NCBI GenBank assembly: GCA_007844125.1
Contig: CM017567.1
Location: 45,911,778 to 45,975,777 of the forward strand
Length of the DNA: 64,000 nucleotides
DNA from: Sinonovacula constricta
Taxonomy: Eukaryota > Mollusca > Bivalvia > Cardiida > Solecurtidae
Direction of reading: 5' to 3'
Shown: in pieces, positions 34,944-46,300 of the stretch
How positions within the stretch are numbered: position 1 is the stretch's first letter
Layout of the letters: each line of letters begins with the position of its first letter
Translations under genes and position numbers: made by a program
Notes under the pieces: generated by a model
What the model saw: only the letters and a program-made list of their open reading frames with translations
Database searches by the model: none
Told to the model about the DNA's origin: nothing

Positions 34944-35431
34944 TATAGTTTCCATGTGATGCCATAGGCACTGTTAAGTCAGTTTAAGGCAGCTATCTTT
35001 GAAAGCAGAAGCCAATGCAGACTGAAATCTGGAAATATGTGATGTATTAAACTCACCGCTGTGTTTTTATTTGTCAGTCTATTTTACTGAATTATATATC
35101 AAATTTAACAGCTTTTATAAGTATTTTAAAAATCTAAAAAATATATCTTGATAGTTTAAAAATACAACCAAAAAGGATTAACTGTTTATTTTTGTTCAAG
35201 AATTAGCCAATAATATTAATTATTTTGTGTATTAATTCTTTGTGCATTTACCAATATTAAAAATATTGTATACGAATTTCAAGAGCTTTCCAGTGGTGTA
35301 TAGTTTTTAATTTTTGGCCTACAAATGAAGAAATTACAAGAAAATAAATGGTACGCTTTTATACAATTCATCTGAAAATTCCTTGAAGATGCCATCAAAT
35401 ATGACTGCCATAATAAGAGATCTTCACTGAT
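34944..35431. repeat. Dispersed ~490-bp repeat U (copy 2)
   Basis: Second copy of the repeat at 29941-30431, same orientation, 5 kb away, moderately diverged. Confidence 0.8.
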
Positions 35432-35639
35432 GTGGAAACAATCTATTGATAGTGTTAGAATTAGATTTTTAACAATGCTCTTATTTTCTGATGTAAGTAA
35501 CTGTGTAAATTTGAAAATTTAACTAATTTTACCCCTGATACCCAGCTTAATTAGCTTAGCCTATAAATTTTCCGTAACAATATACTGCTTGGTGAAATCA
35601 TAAATGCACAGAAAAAGCTTGTTTCTTTTTGTTTAAATA

Positions 35640-36330
35640 TGGATTATAACGCTATGTAAGAATATATAAGACAAAGTCCTATGAGCAAATATGTGAGTCA
35701 TTTAACAATAAGGGCAAACCCGACAGTTACCGCCTTGGAACGGTCAGTCGGCAATATGGACCTACTGGGGGTGCTTAAACCGGTTTTACAGAGCTCTAAT
35801 CTCGCACTTCCTGATGGGCTTCTCAAATGCAAGCAATGAAAATAAAACCGATCCATTTGAATAAATGTCCAAGCGCTGACGTTTTGTTTGACAAGTTATG
35901 ACAAGTAGTTACATCATTGAAAAAATAATGTCCACATAGTTTTTAGAAGTTTTTAGAAGAGAGATAGATATTAGTTCGATTAGAAGACCTACCAAAAACG
36001 TTAATAGTAAATGAAATCAATTTTTTCAGTCAAGAAACAAAATGACCAGAGAAGAGTAATGGTTGTAGCATCCTGTTCATGCGGAGATGGAATTGAGGAA
36101 CGAAAGTCCAATGTCCATCGAAGGAAATACACGTTACAATCCTTATAGGATGAATTAAATGACAACATAGATAACATGCACGGGGAGAATTTTTACAACC
36201 GCCACACTGCACAAGTTACATTTTTGTGATCATGAATAAGAATATATAAGACAAAGTCCAATGAGCATTGCAACATATACAAAAAAATGAAAAGACACAG
36301 AAAAAGTGTGTTAACATATGGTAGTAGTAT
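35640..36330. repeat. Dispersed repeat, family P (copies 2 and 3)
   Basis: 35650-35880 has 'AAGTCCTATGAGCA', 'CCGCCTTGGAACGGTCAGTC' and 'AAACCGGTTTTACAGAGCTC'. 36020-36270 has 'ACAACCGCCACACTGCAC' and 'TATAAGACAAAGTCCAATGA'. Both match 44840-45790. Confidence 0.65.
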
Positions 36331-36930
36331 GTTTTTACCATGAATAAAGAATTCATGTAAAAGTACATCAAGTCCTGCAGTTTTATTTGTTTTCAATTGT
36401 TTTATAGCTGATAAGACTCTTATCTTGAGTAAATCTTACGTTCAGCTCTTCAAATAAAACTTGATATTGATTGTTTTTCATATTTTTTCTATAATATCTA
36501 CAATAACCTCATCAGAAAAACAAATAAACAAAAAATAAATAAAACAATTACTTTTAAAGTTATGATTATAAATATCTAAAGGTATTACTTTTTTGTACCA
36601 AGAGCACATTTCTTTAGCATACGCTATTATAACTAAAGTATTTTTATCGAGCTTGATTTAACTTATTTTTTTTCAACTTATCATATTCACATTTCCGCAC
36701 ACAAGCCTTTATACATTGATCTAGCTCTGACTATATTAAATTCTATTCTCTTCATTACCTTTATTTCTGTGCACATTTAATAAAACATAAAGGGAAGTGT
36801 CTTAAATTAAAACATTCCTTGTTAAACCATATATTATCATGATGAAAAGTATTAGATAAATATTGATTTTTTTGTTTAATGTTTTAAAAAAATAGAGCCA
36901 ATACCATATATCATATCACACATTTGTGTC
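36331..36930. other. AT-rich non-coding stretch
   Basis: Nothing recognised before the minisatellite. Confidence 0.4.
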
Positions 36931-37987
36931 CCATATAAATCAACATTCTCAGAGCAATAAGCATTATGAATAATTACATTGACTTCATATTAATCAACAT
37001 TCTCAGAGCAATAAGCATTATGAATAATTACATTGACTTCATATGAATCAACATTCTCAGAGCAATAAGCATTATGAATAATTACATTGACTTCATATTA
37101 ATCAACATTCTCAGAGCAATAAGCATTATGAATAATTACATTGACTTCATATGAATCAACATTCTCAGAGCAATAAGCATTATGAATAATTACATTGACT
37201 TCATATTAATCAATATTCTCAGAGCAATTAGCATTATGAATAATTACATTGACTTCATATTAATCAACATTCTCAGAGCAATAAGCATTATGAATAATTA
37301 CATTGACTTCATATTAATCAACATTCTCAGAGCAATAAGCATTATGAATAATTACATTGACTTCATATGAAGCAACATTCTCAGAGCAATAAGCATTATG
37401 AATAATTACATTGACTTCATATGAATCAACATTCTCAGAGCAATAAGCATTATGAATAATTACATTGACTTCATATGAATCAACATTCTCAGAGCAATAA
37501 GCATTATGAATAATTACATTGACTTCATATTAATCAACATTCTCAGAGCAATAAGCATTATGAATAATTACATTGACTTCATATGAATCAACATTCTCAG
37601 AGCAATAAGCATTATGAATAATTACATTGACTTCATATTAATCAATATTCTCAGAGCAATTAGCATTATGAATAATTACATTGACTTCATATTAATCAAC
37701 ATTCTCAGAGCAATAAGCATTATGAATAATTACATTGACTTCATATTAATCAACATTCTCAGAGCAATAAGCATTATGAATAATTACATTGACTTCATAT
37801 TAATCAACATTCTCAGAGCAATAAGCATTATGAATAATTACATTGACTTCATATTAATCAATATTCTCAGAGCAATTAGCATTATGAATAATTACACTGA
37901 CTTCATATTAATCAACATTCTCAGAGCAATAAGCATTATGAATAATTACATTGACTTCATATTAATCAATATTCTCAGAGCAATTAG
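36931..37987. repeat. 54-bp minisatellite, homogeneous part, ~19.5 copies
   Basis: The unit begins TGAATAATTACATTGACTTC, continues ATATTAATCA or ATATGAATCA, and ends AGCAATAAGCATTA. Units with TTA at the variable codon stay open in one frame (18-residue period, MNNYIDFILINILRAISI); those with TGA stop. An AATATT..AATTAGC variant recurs near 37210, 37645, 37860 and 37965. Confidence 0.97.
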
Positions 37988-37999
37988 CATTTTGAAAAG

Positions 38000-38245
38000 G
38001 CGACATACCAAAGGCGTTAAAAATGGTAGTGGTATGGCTCCCTTGCTAACGCTCAAGCAAATATAAGGGCAGTTCCACGACTGGTTGGCCCGGTGTCATG
38101 ATAATGTGACTGGGTGTGGTATTATGCCAGGTGTTCACGGCATGATATACACAGTGAAGGCAGCACTATATCTGCTTCAAGTGGACACCGTCTCCAGATA
38201 ACTGAAATACTGTTGGTGGGACGATAAACCCAATAAACAAACAAA
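38000..38245 (+). mobile_element. SINE family 1 with 12-bp target-site duplication
   Basis: Flanked by perfect CATTTTGAAAAG copies at 37988-37999 and 38246-38257. Body: 'AGTTCCACGACTGGTTGGCC', 'GACTGGGTGTGGTATTATG', 'TGGACACCGTCTCCAG' and an AATAAACAAACAAA tail. The tRNA head is reduced. It inserted into the 54-bp array. Confidence 0.93.
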
Positions 38246-38257
38246 CATTTTGAAAAG

Positions 38258-38935
38258 ATACATTGATTTCATATGAATCAATATTCTCAGAGCAATTAGC
38301 ATTTTGAATAATTATATTGATTTCATATGAATCAATATTCTTAGAGCAATTAGCATTTCGAATAATTATATTGATTTCATATGAATCAATATTCTCAGAG
38401 CAATTAGCATTTTGAATAATTATATTGATTTCATATGAATCAATATTCTTAGAGCAATTAGCATTTCGAATAATTATATTGATTTCATATGAATCAATAT
38501 TCTCAGAGCAATTAGCAGTTTGAATAATTATATTGATTTCATATGAATCAATATTCTCAGAACAATTAGCATTTTGAATAATTATATTGATTTCATATGA
38601 ATCAATATTCTTAGAGCAATTAGCATTTTGAATAATTATATTGATTTTATATGAATCAATATTCTTAGAGCAATTAGCATTTTGAATAATTATATTGATT
38701 TCATATGAATCAATATTCTTAGAGCAATTAGTATTTTGAATAATTGTATTGATTTCATATGAATCAATATTCTTAGAGCAATTAGCATTTTGGATAATTA
38801 TATTGATATTATATGAATCAATATTCTTAGAGCAATTAGCATTTTGGATAGATACATTGATTTCACATGAAATAATATTTTCAGAGCAATAAGCTTTTTG
38901 AACATATACATTGACTTCATATGACTCAATATTCT
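38258..38935. repeat. 54-bp minisatellite, diverged part, ~12 copies
   Basis: Same family as 36931-37987, but nearly every unit has ATTGATTTCATATGAATCAAT, a near-perfect palindrome. Units vary by point changes (ATTCTC/ATTCTT; TTTTG/TTTCG), and decay increases toward 38935. Confidence 0.95.
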
Positions 38936-39469
38936 TAGAACAGAACAGACTTTACCACAAAATGGGTTTTCCTCTTATAATAGGGTTAAGGACTTTCTCA
39001 AAAGTGTGCTAAAACAACTTTTAATGGCAGAGATGTTTTTTAATGTAATTCATTAATTTAAGCCATTCGATGCATGAAAATGAAAATATCAGGCTGAAAA
39101 AATAATTTTATTACAAAACGAGTTGACTGCTGTAAAAAATGTATTACAAAACGGGTTGAAAATTCAAACCTCTCTTATATATTTCAAATATTCAAGTGTG
39201 TAAAAACAACTATAAACGCCAGAGAAGATTGTATTTTCATTCATAATTTTTAGTTATTTGATGCAGGAAAATGAAGACATCAGGCCAAAAAATAAGTTTA
39301 TTACAAAACCGATTTTATTACAAAACGGGTTGCAACAGAGCATAAAAAGATGCATTCCTTACCTGGGGTAGTATTTTCTCCAATTACATGTACTTAGAAA
39401 TAGTAGTAAAATGAATTCTTCAAAGTTATTTGTAAGTAAATGACAGAAAAATTAACGCTTTTTAAATGC

Positions 39470-39770
39470 ATTTAAGTTTATGATGATGTTAGTTATGTAA
39501 TTAATGATTGGTAATGGTTGTGATGATGGTTATAATGGTTATGAAAGTGATTTTGTTCTTTTGTTGTTGTCATTAATGCTGTTGCTGATGATGATATTCT
39601 TGATGTTGATGGTGATCATTATTATTATGATGAGTGTGCTTTGTTGGGATGATGATGAAGATTTTGTTGCTGCTGATAATGTTGCTGCTGATGATGATAA
39701 TGGTGATGAGTATAGTGATCACTGATGATGATGATGTTGATGATGACTGCTCTTGCTGATTATGATGATG
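39470..39770. repeat. GAT-rich dispersed repeat (copy 1)
   Basis: Shares with 59205-59560 an ordered set of blocks: 'GATGTTGATGGTGATCATTA', 'TTTGTTGCTGCTGATAAT' and 'AGTATAGTGATCA.TGATGATG'. It is therefore a dispersed unit as well as a simple repeat. Acidic ORFs here are repeat-derived. Confidence 0.7.
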
Positions 39771-39776
39771 AAAGGC

Positions 39777-39989
39777 ACCAGGGGCGTAATGGAAGAGTCG
39801 CCGATTTGTAACTCCTCTGACTGCTAAGTCTCTCACTGCTTGGGTACGAGTCCAGATCGGAGTGAAGGACCTAATGTGTGAAGGTCTTTTAGCTGACTTG
39901 CGGTACGCCAGTGGTTCTACCCATGACAAAAAGCTGGACGTTGCTATAATGATAATAAATAGTCGCTACAATGTATTTCAAAAACAAAA

Positions 39990-39990
<1 letters not shown>
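39777..39990 (+). mobile_element. SINE family 2
   Basis: Head 'GCGTAATGGAAGAGTCGCCG', B-box-like 'GGGTACGAGTCC', body 'AAGGTCTTTTAGCTGACTTG', 'GTGGTTCTACCCATGAC' and 'AAGCTGGACGTTGCTATAAT'. Confidence 0.75.
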
Positions 39991-40680
<690 letters not shown>

Positions 40681-40924
40681 ATGATGCTTATGTTATTGTT
40701 GATAAAGTAGTTGTTGATGATAATAATGATTTTGTTAGTGATGAAAAATATATTTATTAACCGAAGCGTTTTCTTGATGGATTGACCGATGGCCTTTGAT
40801 ATTGATTTTAACCGAACTATGACTTCCACTATACATAACTCGGACGCCCAGTTTGACGGATAGTGACTTAACTTACTTTACCAGAACGACCAACGAAACT
40901 GTCTAGAAAGACTTGATCAACAGA

Positions 40925-42215
40925 TGGACGGGATAGACTCACTGGGTGGACTGACTGGGCGAACTGACAGACTGGGTGGACGAACTCACGAGGTGGACTG
41001 ACTCACTGGGTGGACTGTCTCACTGGGTTGACTGACTGGGTGGACTGACTGACTGGGTGGACCTGACTGGGTGGACTGACTGACTGGGTGAACCTGACTG
41101 ACTGGGTGGACCTGACTGACTGGGTGTAGCTGGCTGGCTGGGTGAACTGACTGACTGGGTGAACTTACTGGGTAAAATGACTGACTGGATGGACCTGCTG
41201 GGTGGACTGACTGGGTAAACTGACTGACTGGGTGGACTGACTGGGTGGACATGACTGGGTGGACTTACTGTCTGGGTGGACTGACTGGGTGGACTGACTG
41301 GGTGGAATGACTGGGCGAACTGACTGGGCGAACTGACTGAGTGGACAGGCTGACTTTGTGCACTGACTGACTGGGTGGAATGACTGACTGGGTGGACCTG
41401 ACTGACCGGGTCGACTGACTGACTGGGTGGACCTGACTGACTGGGTGGACCTGACTGACTAGGGGACCGACTTACTGGGTAGACTGACTAGGCAGACCTG
41501 ATTGACTTGGTGGACTGTGTAGCTGACTGACTGGGTGGACATGACTTACTGGGAGCTGACTGGGGGACCGACTCATTGGGTGGACTTACAGGGTAGACTG
41601 ACTAGGTGGACTGACATGGTGGACTGACTGACTGGGTTGACCTGACCGACTAGGTGGACTTGAGTGACTGGGGGACCCAACTCACTGGGTGGACTGACTG
41701 GGTGGACTGGCGGACCTAATGGACTGACTGACTGGGTGGACCTGATCGACTGGGTGGACCTGACTGGGTTCACTTGACAGAAAGGGTGGACCTTACTGAC
41801 TGGTCAAACTGACTGATCAAACTGACTGGTCAAACTGACTGACTGGGCGGACTGACTGGGTTGAAGAACTACTTTGTGGACTGACTGACAAGATGTACTG
41901 ACTGGATGGACTGACTGACAGGATGGATGGACTGACTGGATGGACTGACTGACAGGATGAATGGACTGACTGGATGGACTGACTGATTGGGTGGACTGAC
42001 TAGATTGACTGACTGACTGTATTAAATGACTGGATGGACTGACTGATTGGATGGACTGGCTTGATAGACTGATTGGATCGACTGACTGGAATGACTGACG
42101 GACTGGATGGACTGACTGGATGGACTGACGGACTGGATGGACTGACTGGATAGACTGACTGATATGTCCAGATGGACTGATTAATTGGACCCACTGAATG
42201 GAGGGATGTGCTGAC
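40925..42215. repeat. ACTG-type minisatellite, ~1.3 kb
   Basis: Variable-length units made from GACTGACTGGGTGGACT. Later units turn to GGATGGACTGACTGGAT. The plus strand is G-rich and the minus strand C-rich. Minus-strand frames read Ser/Val/His/Pro repeats without other gene features. Confidence 0.95.
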
Positions 42216-42830
42216 TGACTATTGTTATTATTATTAGTCTCGGTATTGTTATTATTGTTGTTATTATTCTATGTCCTCAATGATTTTGTTGTTATTATTC
42301 TCTATGCTGTCCGCTTTGTTATTGTTGTTATTATTCTCTATGTTGTCCGCATTGTTGTTTTAGTTGTTTTCTGCATTGTCCTTAGTGTTGTTATTCTTTT
42401 TCTGTTTTCAATTGTTTGCTGTTTTTAGTTTTCATTTCTTATGTTTCTTCCTGATCTATACTGATGTATGTGTGTTTGAGGGGCTCTTAGTAAACACGTT
42501 CGTTAAAGTTATATATGGTATAGAATTTTATCATATATTTGATGTCGTCAATATCATACACCTATCAAATGTGTGAAAACCCTAGATAAAGAATTATACT
42601 CACTACCAAGCTTCTTGTCAATGAAAATAATGGAAAGCAATGAATGTCCAATTATAAAGTAGGATAATTTTGCTATTAATGAAGTACTTAATGTTGCTTT
42701 TATCACGCAGCACGATCCACGTGCCCGTTTAACTATCAGTATACATGAGTGGAGGCACTAACGCGCCCCGTTTTAAAACTCGTCAAACTATTAATGATAA
42801 ACATAAAATATAACTAGAAAAGAAATCTCG
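42216..42830. other. GTT/TTA-rich non-coding stretch
   Basis: TTGTTATTATT-type low complexity to about 42430, then ordinary AT-rich sequence. Confidence 0.5.
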
Positions 42831-42831
42831 G

Positions 42832-42905
42832 CAGCAAAGGGATTCAAACCCGGGCTTACGTAGTAAAAGCCAGTATCGTAACCACAGTGTCCACTCACTA
42901 ATGTA
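42832..42905 (-). other. tRNA-like sequence, probably a pseudo-tRNA or SINE head
   Basis: On the minus strand there is GGACACTGTGGTTACGATAC (A-box-like) followed by GGGTTTGAATCCC (B box). No reliable cloverleaf can be drawn. A second tRNA-like piece with GGTTCGAGCC lies at about 43765-43838 on the plus strand. Confidence 0.4.
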
Positions 42906-43314
42906 ATAACCTTGACCTTCCACCTACCTGCATTCGAGACCATCTCAATTAAAGATATACATGTATCAATGTGAAGGACTCACAGCTGAGGCAGGTCCAA
43001 TAGTTGGGACAGATCCCACAAACAGGATAGATTTACAAAAGCCATTTCCATAATTAGGGCAGACATGAATAAGCGAATTGAAATTTTAATCTTCCCGCTG
43101 CATTCATACTGAATAGAGTGTCGCTTCTTTGTACATTTAAAACCATTGCCCCAATAACACAGAGCGTTATTTCTCTTCCTGTTTAGTGCATGTAACGCAT
43201 GTAACCAGATCCCTAGCTTAACAACTATAGTCTACTATTTCATCGCCTTGACTCTCAACTAAGTGTATTATTTTTATGTTTCTCATCTATGCGTGTATGC
43301 GATCAAAACCAGAG

Positions 43315-46300
43315 ATGTATTTTTTGCGACAGGTAAGTTGGACTTTGCTTTTATTATGTTAGATTTTCTTTTTTGTATTTTTTAATCTTTCTTTATATCG
43401 TTAAACTTTGACCAATTCAAATATTTTTGTTCTGTACACGAGTTTCCGTTTGTTAACGTTCACCTCTTATTTATAAGCTTGGGTTGAATTTGTTTAATTT
43501 TCTTTAACAAGAAAGTTATCTTTTATTAGGCCTTGTTGAGGTGAGCAGTCCGTTCAGTCTCTAGTGTTAACACTGAAGTTATGAGGCAATATGGGTTTGT
43601 TCTCACGCATTATTATATCATTATTGTATATGAAAAGTTACTTTTGTCCTTTTTATTTTACAATCTGCTACGGATTTTCTTTTCTTCATTTGTCCTTAAT
43701 TTAATGAAAATAAATGTTTACCTGAATACATATTTCATATGAACAAATCTACTATATACACCCGATTGCTCAGTATTCAAACTGGTAGAGAGTTGGCTTT
43801 GTAAATAAGACAGCTGCTGGTTCGAGCCTCGTTAAAATTTTTCACCAAACCAAATAGCGAGACACTAATTGTAACATGAATCTTTATTTTACACTTAAAA
43901 TGCAGTTCATGTCGTGTTTTGATCAAGCCAAAGTGAACAACAGATTTATTAATATCTCTTAAAGTGTCTTACATTTCCAATCTATCGAATTAAGAAATGT
44001 CATAGAATGAGTGCACTTTGAACAGACTAAAAAGTTGTATTAAGTTGTTGATATATTTAAAAAAAAACATAAACGGGTTTGGTTTTTAAAGAATATATTT
44101 TGATACCTTTATATCAGTTGATTATTCAGTGCTAATCAATGACAAACTGTATTGGCCAATGTCTGACACAGAAGATAACGCGTACCAGGTTAATATTTAT
44201 CAACAATACTATATCATTATGTGCACAATTATTTTTAACACATTTAGCATAACAACTATTATGTTCTACTCGCATACATATCTGTCGACCTGAAAAGTTT
44301 ATTCCAGACAAGTAATTGGAAGTTGTTTTTTCAATTAATTCCAGGTTTGGGGCACACTGATTCTCATAGCCGCCATTGGTAAGAACTTTTTCAAGTATAT
44401 ATGTCACTCTGTATAATTATGTGTATTCATTGAATCTCTACATGTTGTCTTAAATATATTTTATTTTAAGTTGACTATCTTTTAGTCGAAGTTGAATATA
44501 GTTTAGTTTAAATTATCGATGTTATAGTAATTTAATTATCGATGTGTCTTGTTCTCATGTGTTGTGCGGTTACAATACCGATCTATAAGAATGAAGGCAG
44601 TTCAGTTACAGGTCGATTACAATACTTAGTTGCCATGGTAAACTTTTCACTTCTTTTCTGAACAATAGACTTAACAATTACTTAGAAACTGAAATTATTC
44701 TATTTGAAATCCAGGTTGGTTTTAAAATAGATTATTCCTAATATATTGACTCTCCGTGCTTTGGTAGAAAAAATGAAACTGGAATAGAAAAAGGTTCAGT
44801 GCCTTTACAGATATAGCCTTTACAAAAATGTTGAGCCAAATGAAATATTTAACCGGTTTACAGAGCTCTAACCATGGATTTCTAGAGTGGGGAGGGGGTC
44901 GCAAATAAAACCAGGGAAAAGAAAACGGATTTTACTTTAAAATAAAATACCATACAATACATACATTTTATTGCTTTGAACATAACAAAAATGTCAAAAG
45001 AATGACGTATTCCTAAAATAATTTTAAAGATAGAAGTGACGCGATTAAAATGCTGTCAAAATTGTATTTGGGTAAGGGGATACGTATTATTTTTTCAAAC
45101 TACAGAAAAGCCTTGATTGTAAAAGGCGTTAAATAATTGAATCCCAGACAAATAACAAGAGAAGACGAGTAAATGATTGTAACATCCTGTGTACAGTCAA
45201 ATGAAAATGCACGTAACAATCCTGATAGGATTTATTATTTGACAACATACGGAGAGAGTTCTTACAACCGCCATACTGCACCGGTAACATTGTGTTAAAC
45301 ATGAACAAGAATATATTACAAGGTCCTATATGTATTACGACAACTCTTGGACATTTATCCAAATGGATCGGTTTTCTTTCTATTGCTTGCATTTGAGAAA
45401 CCCATCAGGAAGTGCGATGTTAGAGCTATGTAAAACCGGTTTAAGCACCCCAGTCGGTCCATTTTGCCGACTGACCGTTCCAAGGCGGTAACTGTGCGGG
45501 TTTGCTCTTTTTGTTAAATGACTCATCACAGATAAGTTCTTACTTTAACATTTGGCTTGTATGTAACTACCCTTGTCCTGTGCCTTTTCAATTTTTTGTA
45601 TATATTGCAATGCTCATAGTTCTTGGTCATATATATTCTTATTCCATATATGAAAATTTGAAAAAAATACAGGACAAAGGTATCCGCATGCCAATCAGTT
45701 GTTAAAGTTACAACAATATTGTGACAAGACATTGTATAAAATAGAGAAAACCAAACAGTATAGCCTTGGAACGGTCAGTCGGCTAAAGGACTGAATGAGG
45801 TGCTTAAATGCAGGACCAAGGGTATACAAGGGCCAACAAGAGCAGGCAAGGACCAACAAATTTCAAATCCGTTTAGGTGATAAAAATACAGCCAACAAGC
45901 GGTTACAACATTTTATTTTATCTAAATCAAGTTAATAAACATTACATATATAACATTATAATTTCTATATTAAACAAAGAACACGTTTTTTTTAACAACA
46001 CCAACCGTGCTTTGCATATGCTGCTCACGATAACCGACAGGACAAAACAACAAGAGACATCAAGTTGTTTAAATATGCCTACAGCCGCTACCGCTTTCTG
46101 CATACAAAAGCCTTTTACCGGCATTTTTGACTTTACCCCTGCCTGTACAGCACGATAGTTCATGATTTGATTTTGACTATGCGATAAAGTCTCGGGGACA
46201 ATTATCATTATTAGTATTTTAAAACCATTACATTTTTATATTTTTATACTTTGATTTCAATGTTGACATAATTATACTTATTTATATTTATTATTTACTT

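Noticed and set aside
37614..38066. 150-residue repeat protein
   Set aside because: Open only because the unit is 54 bp and some units carry TTA in place of TGA; neighbouring units have stops, and it runs into a SINE.
36931..38935. CRISPR-like array
   Set aside because: Units are contiguous without unique spacers in a eukaryotic genome; it is a minisatellite. The same applies to 21731-22264 and 55616-56270.
40986..42194. Ser/Val/His/Pro repeat ORFs on the minus strand
   Set aside because: Minisatellite translation, broken into short frames, with no start context or domains.
43276..43314. Upstream in-frame ATG as start of the EGF receptor
   Set aside because: Adds charged residues ahead of the hydrophobic core; the ATG at 43315 gives a canonical 18-residue signal peptide. 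Not excluded.
44132..44407. Minus-strand ORF across exon 2 of the EGF receptor
   Set aside because: Overlaps a plus-strand exon with good splice sites; no domain recognised.
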